From Juglans regia (Eukaryota; Streptophyta; Magnoliopsida; Fagales; Juglandaceae): a stretch of DNA of 64,000 nucleotides. This document shows, in pieces, positions 46,718-59,747 of this stretch. Numbering within the stretch: position 1 is the first letter of the stretch; each line of letters opens with the position of its first letter. The DNA lies in contig NC_049905.1 in the NCBI RefSeq assembly GCF_001411555.2, forward strand, positions 1,054,001 to 1,118,000, in the 5' to 3' direction. The translations under genes and the position numbers were made by a program. Under the pieces are notes generated by a model. That model was not told the origin of the DNA. It was given only the letters and a program-made list of their open reading frames with translations, and searched no databases.

Positions 46718-49357
46718 ATGGGACAGGCTTCGCCAATATTGTTGATAATGTTGGCTCTTGGGTTTTTCTTTGCAACGTATAATTTGTTAAGAATGATATT
46801 CCATCATGGGTCTTTTGGGAAATGGTTAGCTGTTAATTCCAATGGTGTATTATCATTTGACCCATATATCGAGATGCCCGAAAATTTGAGGAAACAGAGG
46901 AATGTCAAGTCCCTCTTCCATGTTGCAGCAGCCACAGATGCTCCTTACAACAAATGGCAGTGTCGCATTATGTACTACTGGTACAAGAAGCAGAAGAACT
47001 TGCCGGGATCAGAGATGGGAGCATTCACTCTGATTTTGCATTCAGGAAATCCCGACTACTTGATGGATGAGATTCCTACTGTTGTAGTGTTGATCCTCTT
47101 CCTGCTGGTATGGATAGGGTGAGATTTCTTGCTTTCAACTGCTTATTTTGTGCTTCTGTTGCATAATTACTCTCCTTTGTTGGTTGGAAAATCTTAGCCT
47201 AACTCCTGACTATGTAAAGCATAATTTTAAGAGCTAACTACTTTCGTACATCTTTAGCACCATATATGTTCCATCAGCAAGATTTTTGTATGGGGGTGCG
47301 TAATAATTTCATACTTTATAGTTAATCAGGAATGTCTGGGAAAAGAATACAGCAATGCAGTTAGTGAAATAAGAGCGAAGTATTTTAAAGCTAATCCCGG
47401 CTACTCGCTTTCTTCAATGATTTACTAGTCACCACATGAAACTTGATTCAAACAAACTCTTCAAACATTTCAACCAAGCTACTTGGTCCTATGTGCTCAT
47501 GTAACGTGGATTTTAACCACGCTACTTGTCTAACAACTTTTTATCTTGCCAATTTATAAAATGGATTTTGTTCAAGCCATTCCTTCTTGGCCTTTTTAAG
47601 CTTTCCATCCACTTCCATGAAAATTTGCAAACACCAAAGCAACTAAGGTAGATATACATGTGGAACATAAACCTTGCATCTCTATACTTTTGGTTTCCTT
47701 ATGTCCTTACAAAACTATTGATTGGCAAGCATGATGTTAAATGTTCTGTTCATCTTTATCTGTTGACAGATATGTGGAGGTAATCATTTTTTGTCTGGCT
47801 GTGATTCTTAAGCATATACATTCTTGACTCAAGTTTCAAATCATGTCTCAGGGATACGTTGTTTTAAATAGACCATGGGCCTTTGTGCAACGGCTCGAAA
47901 ATGCTACAGTAGAGGAAGAGTGAGTACTGTAAGTTTATGGATCTGAAATGGGGTTCCTTCATAAAATTTGAAAGGCTGTTTGTTCTACCATTGAGCAGAT
48001 ACATTTTGATGGCAGAGCCTGATCACATATTTATAAAGCCACTGACAAATTTGGCACGTGGGGGACATCCTGCTGCCTTCCCATTTTTCTACATTAAGCC
48101 TGATCAGCATGAGAAAATTCTAAGGAAGTTCTATCCTGAGGAGAAAGGCCCTGTGAAAAATATTGATCCGATTGGCAATTCTCCTGTAATTATCAAGAGG
48201 GTAAAACTCTTGTTACCAGATGACCTACTTAAAGATACGTAGTGATGTAATACTACTAGTTTTTCCAATGTTATTCTTGCCTTGGCATTGTTTGTTTTCT
48301 TTGTTAACCATTTCCTTTCATCTAAAGATTGATTTTTTTTTGGTTGGGTGAAAAAGTTTTCATTTGTGGACTGATTTATCTTTTTGTTCAGGATTTGTTG
48401 GAGAAGATTGCTCCTACATGGATGAATGTCTCTTTGAGAATGAAATATGACCCAGAGGCCGATAAAACTTTTGGATGGGTTTTAGAAATGTAAGCGTTGA
48501 ATATCATTTAATTTTCTCATCATGTTCAACAGAAAATGACTTCATTTTGCAAGTTCATGCCAGAAGGATTAGTCATGACACTATTCTCGGATACCTGATG
48601 CCAATTTAAAAAAAAAAAAGTTCATGCCAGAAGGTTTGATATCAATCTGGACTTACATATTAGGCTTCTGCTCCTAGGTATGGCTATGCTGTAGCATCTG
48701 CTTTGCATGGTGTGCAGCATTTTCTTCGGGAAGACTTCATGCTGCAGGTACCTCTCTTTTTTTGAGTTCTACATATGACAGTTGATTTCGAGTTTTAATT
48801 GGGTTTTCAGAAAATCCCTGAAACAACACTAATATATGCATATATTGAAGCTTTTCTTAGAAGCCTTCACTTGTGTTTTCTCTTTTTGAGCGCCCGAGGG
48901 ATTGGGGAATTGGAAAAAGTTTTATCATTCATTACACTTATAGATGTGACTATAACTTAAAGGTATTATTTCCTCCCATTTCGTTCATTTATGAAAAGCT
49001 GCTATTCCAAGTATGGCTGTTTGCTTATGTAAATCTTCCTTTATGTGGACCTTTTCATTCTATTAGTTTTTAAAACCGGCATTTTCTTCATCTTTTTCTT
49101 CTCTTAAATTGCAAGTTTACAAGTTTGAACCTAAAGTTATTAGCAGATTCTGATATCAGTTTATTCAGAAGCTATATCTGATACATCTTAATATTTAGGG
49201 TGAGCTAACATATGGGCAAATCGGAGAGTGGCGATTTGACAAGAGGTTGTTTCTACGCAGACCTCCACCAAGAAACCTCTCCTTGCCCCCTCCAGGTGTC
49301 CCTGAAAGCGTGGTATGTCCATGTCGATATCCTTTTGAAGCCATTGCTTCTTGCTAG
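46718..49357 (+). pseudogene. HPAT: Hydroxyproline O-arabinosyltransferase-like gene, frameshifted
   Basis: Seven exons: 46718-47118, 47852-47919, 47999-48200, 48392-48489, 48678-48747, 48891-48962 and 49199-49312. HPAT/RDN1 enzymes are Golgi type II membrane proteins that add arabinose to hydroxyproline in extensins and CLE peptides. Seen here: signal anchor SPILLIMLALGFFFATY (about residues 5-21), NKWQCRIMYYWYKKQK, MAEPDHIF (candidate metal-binding region), IDPIGNSPVIIK, APTWMNVSLRMK, FIIHYTY and GEWRFDKR. Near 47081-47092 exon 1 carries one extra base: the frame leaves IPTVVV for LILFLLVW, while removing one base would restore agreement with the family up to a normal donor. Exon 7 ends at a good donor, but the family's short last exon was not found; read-through stops at 49355-49357. 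All other exons join in phase. Either a young pseudogene or a sequence error plus a missed exon. Confidence 0.8.
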
Positions 49358-51452
49358 GCGGCAGATTTTTTAGTCTATGGTGCTGGGCCACTGGCCTAGT
49401 CGCTCCATTATATCTGCATCCATGTTTAAATGTTTCTGATGAAGCTCTTACAAAACTTTGCATTTTTGTGTGTTTTGCTTCTCAAGCATAAGTGGCAATT
49501 ATGTTTATATATGAGTTTGCTCTCTTTTTGAACACACTGTGATCATTGTATAGGTTTTTATTTTTCCATGTATCCTTTATTTTGCTCTTTTCGCCATGAT
49601 TTTCCTACCTTAACCGTAGGAGAGGGAGGAGACCCACCACTAGATAAGATCGTTTTGATGCTTTTTCTTTGGATCTTGGGCAAACACCACATATTATTGA
49701 CTGAGAATGGTCAACATAAATGGTACTGTGATTGGCTAATGTAATGGCTGCAAACTAGACTTCTTATCCCTTACGATTCTCCAAATGTTGAAGAAATTCT
49801 GTTAGACCCTTGGGCCTTGGCCTATATGTTAGTGGGTCTAAAGACAGTAGATGGAATTCTTAGAGAAATAGAAGAAATAAGGCAAATGCATAAGATATTC
49901 ATATATACCAATCTGTCTAGTTCAATTCAGTATAATTTGTACAAGGCAAATCTCATATTCTCACTTAAAAAGAAGAGAAATGACAGTTGCAGCCATGAGT
50001 GCAAATACGTCGTACAATTACAAATGAAGAAATACGGGACTCACATAAAAAATAATAATTTTTTAATAGTAGACTTTACTTTTTTTAAAATGACTGTACG
50101 ATACTTGCGTATTCTATAACTGCACGTAGTATTACTCTAAAAAGAAACAAACTAATTCCTAACCTCCTTTTTCTGGCCCCTAAAATCCTGATCTTCAAAA
50201 TGTTAACACGTCTACTTGCATACTTAAAACAAGTTGGAAATTATGTCAAAAAGTGGATAAACTTTCTGTACTATGGAACATAAATAAGGATGGCATATGA
50301 ACTAAACCCTTCACCTACTGTAAGTCTTCTGTAAGAAGGATGGCATCAAGATGAGTGAAGCTTGCGAGTTTTTGTCGGCTGAATATAGGATAAAAACAAA
50401 AAAAGGTCCAGAATCGAAAAGAGGGTGCCAGGGAAGAATGGACAAACAGAGAAAAAGCCTCTTCCAATTTCACTTATTTTTTGAGTTTTTTGGACTATTG
50501 TGGGATTATCTTTCGTTGTCTGAATTTTAAGCTTCAGGAATTCTTATCATTTTCGCTTCTGAGACATGGGTCCATATTAAATATAGTGTACACATATAGC
50601 ATCAGATACTTTCCTGGTTACTGCTGTTTTACATAATTTTTCTCTTCTGAGAAATGGGATTCATTTTGTGTCGGCAGACGGAAAGCTATACCCTCACTTT
50701 TGGCGTGCATACTAGTTTTTTTTTTTTTTTTTAAAGAGTCGAAGGTCACATGTCCAATTGTAATCCCGTCCCAATTTTATATACCCTCACTTTTGACAGA
50801 AGAATGCCATAATTACATCCAGAGATATGGGGTTACAAATATAGAATTAAGATCAAAACCAGACCTCAAAAATCTAACTTAAAGAAAAACTATTATTGAT
50901 TCCAAAACCATACTAGTTAAGTACTATTATTGATTTCTCTATATACATCTGCATATAAAGAAAAATTTTCATATTAGATTATGTGTCTTTAAATTAAATA
51001 ATAATAATTTTTTTTTTTAATTTTTTGTTAAGATTATTATTTTTATATATTTTAGAATTGGCACCCACTATAAATTCTATTATTTAACTTATGCTAAAAA
51101 AAATCAATTCCTCATATCCAAATATTAAGAATTTCATATATTAAAATGAACAATTTTATGAATAAATATTAACATGTGCTAAAATTACTTTGTATCGCCA
51201 ATTTAATACAAATAAATGGATAGGAGAGAGAAAAATATTAAAATAATATTTAAAGATTGAATAATTTAAAAAAATAAATATTATTTATAATTATGGAAAA
51301 TTTTAAAGATATATAATTCAATATAGATAAAAAAATATTATATAAATATAAAAATGTACAAGTTATTGCCAATGATTGTCCTTCATTTTCACCAATATTT
51401 TTGAAAGTTTTTACTTTTTTTTTTTTTTTTTTTAGAAGATTTCTATCTTCTG

Positions 51453-51545
51453 CTTTCTAGTACATTTGCATTTAAAGCTTTTTCTGCACACTTCATTGTT
51501 TCTGTCTCAGGTTCCATCTTCAAATAGTCGTGGATTGCCTTGCTG
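51453..51545 (-). pseudogene. Orphan terminal-exon-like fragment, family unknown
   Basis: On the - strand a strong pyrimidine tract and 'gtgttacag' acceptor precede a frame encoding KAIHDYLKMEPETETMKCAE and then KALNANVLESRR, ending in TAG. The amphipathic, charged composition is clearly protein-like. No upstream exons were found in the spacer to the right, so it is probably a remnant or captured last exon. I do not recognise the family. Confidence 0.4.
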
Positions 51546-51864
51546 TAACACAAAAAAACAAAACAAACATTAAATAATTACTATTTTTTTTTCCAAGACA
51601 AGGAAAAAAAAGGGGGCCTGGTAACAGCAAAGGAATGAATTATTGCAACCTCCTTTTTACTTTGTATTCCTTTTAAAAATCATGAGTTGCATCAATTCGT
51701 GTACCTGATTTGTACATTAATTCATGAAAAGTTTATAGAGTTCGCGTGCTTGATTAGTGCCACACAAGTCACGACCACTGTCGGTAAAAGAATAACAATG
51801 AGATTTTTTAATCAAAGACAATCAATCACCTTTTTGCCACTAAACAACTTCACTGCCTAATTAG

Positions 51865-52405
51865 GTCCGGTTTAAATGCAGAAATTATCTATCTTATTTT
51901 ATCTTATCTTATTAAAAAATAATATTTTATTTAAATTATCTAAAATCATCTCATCCTACCATCCAAACGAGTCATAAGTTTCGTTTGTTTTCACAATTTC
52001 TCTCAACTCATCTTATTTCATCAATATAATATTTTTAAATTCTCATATAAAATAAAATAAAAAATTTAATTTTTTCAAATCTCAAAATAAAAATAATATT
52101 AAAAAAATATTTTATAGTAATATTTTATTTAACTTTATATTTTAATATCAACTTATCTATGAAAATAAATGAGACCTTAAGGGCTCGTTTGTTTTCAAGG
52201 GCTCGTTTGTTTTCAGAGATGAGATGAGATGAGTTAAGATTAAAATTAAAAAGTTGAATAAAATATTGTTAGAATATATTTTTAAATATTATTGTTATTT
52301 TGAGATTTGAAAAAGTTGAATTGTTTATTTTATTTTGTGTGAAAAATTGAGAAAGTTGTAATTATGAGGTGAGATGAGATGAGATATTTTTGAAAAACAA
52401 GCCTA
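51865..52405. mobile_element. Head-to-tail cluster of three family-F MITEs
   Basis: Three units lie side by side: about 51865-51975, 51976-52190 and 52196-52405. Their ends are variants of 'cgtttgttttca' or 'ggtttaaatg' and inverted 'aaacaagcc' or 'aaacgagtc'. The start of the third is duplicated ('gggctcgtttgttttca' twice, about 52180-52217). Interiors share 'gagatgagatgag' and 'aatattttattta' words. Confidence 0.6.
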
Positions 52406-52489
52406 AAAGTATTCTATGTGATTTGTAGAATTTGAGAACGAGCAAGTTTTGTGCATTTTTGAAAGAAGAAAAGCGAGTAGTCTCATTTG

Positions 52490-52690
52490 TATAGTTAAAA
52501 TGTTTCATTTCATCTTATTATTATAAATTTTTTAAATTTTTATATAAAATATAATAAATAATTTAATTTTTTTAAATTTTAAAATAATAATAATATTAAA
52601 AAATAATATTTTAACAATATTTTATTTAATTTTTAACTTTTATTTCAATTCATCTCATCTCAACTCACTATTCAAACCGCTCCTTAATGT
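52490..52690. mobile_element. Family-F MITE, fourth unit of the cluster
   Basis: Begins near 'atgtttcatttcatctta' and ends 'catctcaactcactattca', with the shared 'aaataataataatattaaaa' core. Lies about 85 bp after the preceding unit. Confidence 0.5.
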
Positions 52691-53713
52691 TTCATAGAAA
52701 TTCTAACAAAAACTAAGATAGTTTAGAGAGTGAGATGAAATGAAAATTTTGTAGACAGTAGTAAGATAATTTGTAAATAATAGTGAGATATTTTGAATTG
52801 AGTATTTTTTATATTTTGAAAAATGAGAGATAAAAAATTATATAAAAAATATTATAAAGTTAAAATATTATAAGAATATAATTTTATAATATAATTTTTA
52901 TTTGAGATTTAACAAAATTAAAATATTTTTTATTTAAAAATTTAAAAAAATTATAATAATTAGTTTGAAAAAATTATAATTATTAATTTAAAAATTTTAT
53001 ATTTAAATTATGTTTGTATCTCCAAATAATGGCAAATATGTTGTCTCTAGCTGGAATGTTTCTCTGAACCAGACCGAGTCAAAGTCAATATCGAGGCATT
53101 CTTAATTGTGTCAATTAGATGTTTAAACTTTAAAGTTCAAATCGTGGGGACTTTGAACATTGGTTACTTGGTAGCTACTGCCTTATCGAACTATATATTT
53201 TGCAAGCATTCCAAATTTGATGTTGAGGCCTAGTTTTTGCTATATATATTTTAGACCCACGTTTCAGACCTTTTTGGTCAACCATTTTCTTTTGTGCGTA
53301 AAACAAATTAGTTGCGGTAAATAAATAATTATTTTTACAGATAAAATGAGATAAGATGAAAGAAATTATGAAAACAAATAAAACGTCTCTTTCGGCCTTC
53401 AATGAATTTCATGCAAAAGTTTTTATTTTTAACCCAATCGTCATGTTGATCTCGATCTGTCCTCTTTAGGTCTCTTTCCTTCAATGAATTACGTACACTA
53501 TCTTCACGAATCTTTTGCTAGATCCATGAACCCTAAATCTCCCACCATATTCTTTTCCCTTTTCTCTAACAAACACAGTCTGACCTAGAACCGATCGATC
53601 TCCATCACCCAATTTAGTCTATTAATGTAAGATCAAGTGGGATTTGCTATGATATATACTAAAAGGGTAGCCTATTGAGAACTTGGAAAAGTCTGTCAAA
53701 CGGCCAGAAGTTT

Positions 53714-54052
53714 TAGGCCTCGTTTGAAACATGGACTCATATCAACTCATTTAAGTTGAGTTTAAATTTAAACCTAACCCAACATTCAAATACATAATTC
53801 ACAAATCATTAAACATCATTCAACTCAATACCTTTTTATAAGCGGGACCTACAACCTTTTTCAACTCAATATCTTTTTATACTCGGGACCTACAACCTTT
53901 TTCAACTTCTCATAAATGTATTTAAACTCATTTTAATATCCAAAGTCATTTTAGGTAGGCCTTACAAAACTCACTACACCATCTCAACTCACTATTATTA
54001 ATAAAGAACTCAACACATCTCAACTTAATTAGCTCAACATCCAAGACCATAA
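53714..54052. mobile_element. MITE (family E, copy 2)
   Basis: Starts 'taggcctcgtttgaaaca' and ends 'ctcaacatccaagacc'. The internal 'gggacctacaacctttttc' occurs twice, mirroring the duplicated segment in the copy at 32034-32372. Confidence 0.6.
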
Positions 54053-55748
54053 AGTCTTTGCTTCTGCATGAGTAGGGTCAGATTAGGTTTTGGGGTGGAC
54101 AGGGACACTTGTTGCGGCACTCAAGTCACATGCAAACTTCATCTATCCACATACTGCCATGTCAATGACTAATAGACAAAGGTCCAGCAACTTCTGCGAG
54201 AGTGCATGCCATGACACTTGTAATCAGAGCTGAGCTTGAGTACACTAGCTTCTGCTTAATTTGTTTTTGTTTTCCATATCCCTAGCATGTAAAGATGTTT
54301 AAAGGTGAATGGGAGGAAAAAAACAAAACCCCCCATAATGCAAACAGCTATGAGAACAACCGAATATGCTTTCCCTCTCTCTGCTTGTCCATTTTCTTTA
54401 AAGCTTGAATAGTTGTGGGAAAACCAGTAAGATCAGATCATACTCTTTAGTAACAATAGCAGAACTAGATCCTTAAAATTGCATATCATTGTCCTTTTCC
54501 TTGTCCACTTATTCAGCTTTTAGTGGAGAAAAAGAGTGAGAGCAATTGCCAAATTATAAACGGATTTTCGAACAAATCAGATCTACATATGATTTAAGTA
54601 CTATTTTTAGAACAGTCCTACACATTATTTTGCCTAATCTTTTTCTTGCCACTATCATTTTTTAACAGTTTTAAGGGCCATCACTATTGCCAATCGGCCT
54701 CACTTTACTCCTTTCTGACCATCCTTCTTGGATAGTGGATCATTGATCAATAAGATCAGAATATCAAGTTCGTGTCACATGAGTTTGTAGATTCTAACAG
54801 ATCTAATTATAAACAGATTAAGTTCCGATTTAGATTAAAAACTCACATCAACTCATCTCATATCATTATTATAATTTTTTTAAATTCTTACATAAAATAT
54901 AATAAATAATTCAATTTTTTTAAATATTATAATAATAATAATATTAAAAAATAATATTTTATTTAACTCATCTCTAAATCAAAATTATAAATCTAAAAAG
55001 TCATGATTTTGTTGTATGAGATTGAGGACTAATGCTAATGCAAATCTGTCCATTTCGTGAATAAAATGACAATTAAGTTATTAACCAATCCACCAAACTC
55101 CTTGTTTCAAATGATATGAGAAGATCGCACTTCACTCCCCCTAAATCACTATAAAACTGAAATCCTTTGTACTATTACTTGGCATGCAGTACTGGTTGAA
55201 GTTTTGAAAACAGACGAAAATTTGTTGAGAACCCAAATTATTTTGTATTTCCCTAAAACATTTGAAGAATACTGTACATGTAGCATATTTGGCGTCATTC
55301 CCAAATCTCCACCTCTCTCAATCAATCAAAAATTATATAGAAGTGAAATAATTATAAAGAGATAACATAAAAATAAATTTAATGATACGTTAAATTTATT
55401 TTATAATAAAAATAATTTATAATTTAATATATCATGTCAAATTAACTTAATTTATAAATTTATTTATATAAAATCTAACGGTTAGGTTGAACGGGACAGA
55501 GGCCACTCTACAAAAGCAAATGGAATTCGCAATGGTATCACATAATATATTGTGAAATATATTTTGTAATATATATATTGTAAAATAAAGATATTTTAGT
55601 AAAATAATATTATTGTATAAAATATTATAAAAAAATATTTATCATTTTTATACTTGGCCATCCCCCACCACAAAAAAACTTGAAAAGGGATCAGCACAAA
55701 AAGCACACCGATGCCATACCGACGCCCATAAACACTGAGCTTTTGCAG

Positions 55749-55758
55749 CTATATATAG
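55749..55758 (+). promoter_or_regulatory. TATA box of the aspartic protease gene
   Basis: 'ctatatatag' lies about 60-70 bp upstream of the ATG at 55819, a normal plant TATA-to-start distance with a short leader. Nothing else competes as a core promoter nearby. Confidence 0.65.
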
Positions 55759-55818
55759 ACATCTTCTCTTGACCACAATAAACCAATATCAAAGCTCAAC
55801 TCACCCTCAAAACCAGCC

Positions 55819-58235
55819 ATGGCTACGAGAACCCTTTCTCTACTACCCCATCTCTTCTTACTAGCCCTCCTGATCTGCATTTCCCTCACCCAAGGTCTCA
55901 ACCCAAAATGTGACATATCCGACCAAGGCTCAACCCTCCAAGTCTTCCACGTTTCCAGCCCATGCTCCCCGTTCAGGCCCTCAGAGCCACTGTCATGGGA
56001 GGAGAGTGTGCTCCAAATGCAGGCCAAAGACCAGGCCAGGCTCCAATACTTTTCCAGCTTGGTGGCCGGCAGGAAATCTTTCGTGCCGATTGCCTCTGGC
56101 CGGCAGATTATACAGAGCCCCACGTATATTGTGAGGGCCAAGATTGGAACACCAGCCCAGACCTTCCTCTTGGCCATGGACACCAGCAATGATGCTGCCT
56201 GGTTACCTTGCACTGGCTGTTTAGGGTGCTCATCATCATTTTTTGCCTCTGACAAGTCCACTAGTTTCAAGACCCTCGGTTGCCAAGCTCCTCAGTGCAA
56301 GCAGGTACTCTGTTGTTTTACTAATTCACACTTCAAAAAAGAAGAAAAATCTTAGAATGCTGCAGATTAAAGTATTGAACAGATCACATTGCTGCTTAAA
56401 AAATAAAAGTAAAAAAATTCATAGTGCTAGGCCTATTTTTTCTCTTAATTTTGTCCAAGGTTTTGGTATGTTCATTGTCATGATTTAATTTGGTTTTTTA
56501 TCCCTCGAGACTCGAGTCGCAATTGGAGATTATTATTGCGGGCCCAGTTTCAGGTCCATTTACTACGAAAAGGACGTGCACATTGGCTGTGTCAGCCTTT
56601 CCTATGTATAAAAGAGAAGGGAAATGTTTGGATTTTAAATTTGAATTTTTTTTTCTTCTTTAACAGAATGATTAAAAAAATATTTTTTAACGATATCGAG
56701 AAATTTTTATTTTTTTTAAAAATATTTATGATGGTTAAAAAAGTATAAAAAGAATTTATTTATTTTTAAATAATTTTAGATCTCAAATAGCAAGACATGG
56801 CTATAGTTCTAATAATTGATCCATGTGATTTTTTAGCTAATCCACGAGTCAAGTCCCTCGGACTTCCCTTTTTTTTCCTCTTTTTTTTCACTTTTGCTAT
56901 TTTTCTTTGGGTGTGATGTCACCAACCCAAAATTCACGAGTGAATAATAAGTTAAGGAAAATGCTTGTATTCCTACTCATTCTTTCCGCTGAAGTTACCG
57001 TTGAGATATTTTTACTTTTATTAGTATTTTTTTAATTTAATAATTAAATAAATAATTTTTAATAATATTTAAATTTAAAATATATAAAAAAAAAAAAATA
57101 CAAAAAACAACTAGCGGTGGTGGTGGGAGAGGCACCGCCCGTTAAGTTAAATCTCATGTCAAGCTGATAATTTCTGCAGGTACCTAGACCCACTTGCAGT
57201 GCCAGTGCGTGTAGTTTCAACTTGACCTATGGCGCCTCCTCCATAGCGGCTAACCTGTCACAGGACAACATCACCCTAGCCGATGACTCCATCCCTTACT
57301 ATACCTTCGGCTGCATACAGAAAACCACGGGCAGCTCGGTGCCACCACAGGGACTCTTGGGTCTGGGTCGAGGGCCACTCTCACTTCTTTCCCAGACCAA
57401 CAACCTCTACAAATCTACATTTTCATACTGCTTGCCTAGCTTCAAGTCCCCCAATTTCTCTGGGTCTTTGAGGCTCGGGACCGTCGGGCAGCCGATAAGA
57501 ATTAAGTACACTCCCTTGCTCAAAAACCCTAGAAGATCTTCACTGTACTATGTGAAACTAGTTGCAATAAGGGTTGGACGGAAAGTCGTCGACATTCCAC
57601 CTAGTGCTTTGGCGTTCAATCCCACAACTGGGGCAGGGACCGTCATTGATTCTGGTAATGTTTTTTATATACTCAAACAGTTGTTCTTTTGTACTCATTT
57701 AGTGCTTGATTTACTTACCACAGGATTTAAATGAGTACAAAAGGGATTTTACCCCTTCACATGCGCATCATTTTAGATCAAGATTCCCTTCAAAGTGTCT
57801 TTCCTGTCTTCCCGGTTTTTGCACGTATGAGCCGAAAAAATTTGACATGCACACACAAATCTGTTGCTGCAATCTGCAGGCACTGTATTTACCAGGCTTG
57901 TCGAGCCGGCGTACGTCGCGGTGAGAAACGAGTTCCGGAGGCGAGTCAAGAACGCAAACGTGATATCTCTAGGTGGCTTCGACACATGCTACTCGGGCCC
58001 CATTGTTGCGCCCACAATAACATTCATGTTCCCAGGGTTAAATATGAGTCTCGCAGCGGACAACCTTTTGATCCACAGCACAGCGGGCAGCATCTCATGC
58101 TTGGCCATGGCAGCGGCACCCGACAACGTCAACTCGGTGCTTAATGTGATAGCCAACATGCAACAACAGAACCACCGTGTGCTTTTCGACATTCCCAACT
58201 CGAGGCTTGGCGTCTCCCGTGAGCGCTGCACCTAA
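55819..58235 (+). CDS. AED3: AED3-like secreted aspartic protease (nepenthesin type)
   Basis: Three exons, 55819-56304, 57180-57654 and 57880-58235, give 438 residues. Introns are GT-AG with phases 0 and 1. A signal peptide, MATRTLSLLPHLFLLALLIC to about residue 26, directs secretion. The first catalytic motif is MDTSNDAAW (Asp 121) and the second VIDSGTVFT (Asp 319), split by intron 2. A cysteine-rich segment after the first active site (CTGCLGC, later CSASACSFNLTYG) marks the plant nepenthesin/A1B group, and the protein ends LGVSRERCT. It most resembles Arabidopsis AED3 (apoplastic, EDS1-dependent), which accumulates in the apoplast during immune responses; substrates are unknown to me. DTS and DSG are both present, so it should be active. 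Upstream TATA at 55749-55758. Confidence 0.93.
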
Positions 58236-59254
58236 TTTTTTAATTAATATTGTTGGGTTCTTGTGCCTCTCAGGGCGTGATTAGCGGTGGAGTGTGCTGT
58301 GCTCTTTGGTGCTTTTTTTTATTTTTTTTGTAAGATTTGTTTAGATTTGTCTTTGTACAAATCGTTCTGGGTTTATCTCTTACGGTTTAGGTGATAATAC
58401 TGTATCCATGTTTATGGCTTGGGTTAGTACGTACTCTATCCATGTTGAAGTGATCATACTGTAGCTTTGTGCTGGTTGTGTCGCGCGTTCTATCTAGCGG
58501 TCAATGTTTTGTATTTTAAGTGGATGGTTACTTTGGTAGATAACGTGCGATGTCACGGGTGATATATTTGCTAGACTTCCAAGGCTTTTGCTTTCAAATT
58601 GCTTTTGCTTTTGCTTTTGCTATCATTATATTATATATATATATATAAAGAGAAATATTTTAATTATAAAAATATTATATAAAAAAAAATTTATAAAATG
58701 ATGTGTTACGTGTTAAATTATAAAATTATTTTTATTATAAAATAAATTTAACAAATGTCATAAAATTATATTAATTTATGAATTTATTTTTTACGTAATC
58801 TCTGTTCTATAACAGTTCTTATATATAAATATATGAAGAGTTTTATGCATATAATTATTATTTTTTTTTATAGGATATTGGATATTTTTTATAAGATATG
58901 GTGTGTGAGATAATGAATATAGCGGTTAATTAGAATTTTTTTCTAAATATATATATATATATGTATATGTATAGAATGTTTAAAGAACTGTTAAAGGATG
59001 TATAATTATATGGAATAATTATCATCATTCCTTGTTTTTCTGATATTATTCATGTTTTCTAACCAATCATTAAAAACATTTGCAAAATTATTTATTTCCT
59101 TCAAACAAAACGGCAAATAAAGAAAAAACACAGCGTTGTATAGTATTAGAAGACGCCCTGTCCTGGCCTATTGTCTGCCTCTCTCTCTTTTTTGGGGTAA
59201 TTAAAATTGAACTGAGAGATGTATCTGCCTAATCTCCTGCTTAATATATAATGA

Positions 59255-59478
59255 AAAAATTTAGATAATTTCTTATTATTCACATAATCTTCACACATAA
59301 TATTTTTTTAATTTTTAATTTTTTTTATCAAATATTTAATATATAAATAATGAATAGAAAAATTAAATTCATTGAAAAAGAATAAATTTAAAAAATAAAA
59401 ATCTAAAAAAATATTAAAAAATTAAAAAAATATATATATAATATATAGAGATTAAAAGATTGTGTAACATTGCCTCTA
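59255..59478. mobile_element. MITE (family C, copy 2)
   Basis: 'ttattattcacataatcttc' at the left pairs with 'gattaaaagattgtgtaaca' at the right around an AT-rich core shared with 38288-38521. Confidence 0.55.
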
Positions 59479-59504
59479 TATAATTGCCCACTCTTTTTAC
59501 CCCT

Positions 59505-59747
59505 TTTCGACAGTAAAAAATCTACTCAACCTCTTACTATTCACATAACCTCCACACTCCACATTATTTTTAATTTTTATTATTTTTTTCTTTTATTAAA
59601 TATTTATTATATGAATAATGAATAAAAAATTTGAAATAATTTAAAAAGAATAAACTCAAAAAAAAATTTTAAAAAAATATTAAAAATTTAAAAAATTTAA
59701 AAAAGTGTGGAGTGTGGAGTGTGGTGGAGGTTGTGTAGCAAAGCTCT
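59505..59747. mobile_element. MITE (family C, copy 3)
   Basis: The right end 'gtggtggaggttgtgtagca' is the inverse of the left end of the copy at 38288. The left end has 'cataacctccacactccaca'. It sits about 25 bp from copy 2. Confidence 0.65.

Larger units (their letters stand above)
49358..55748. other. MITE-rich spacer between the HPAT-like and protease genes
   Basis: No complete gene. Contains an inverted-repeat element at about 49985-50125, an orphan terminal-exon-like fragment (51453-51545), a head-to-tail MITE cluster (51865-52405, then 52490-52690), a family-E MITE (53714-54052) and a family-F fragment (54835-54975). Confidence 0.55.

Noticed and set aside
55749..56270. 173-codon - strand open frame over the first exon of the protease gene
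   Set aside because: It is antisense to a well-supported signal peptide and catalytic domain; it shows no family resemblance.
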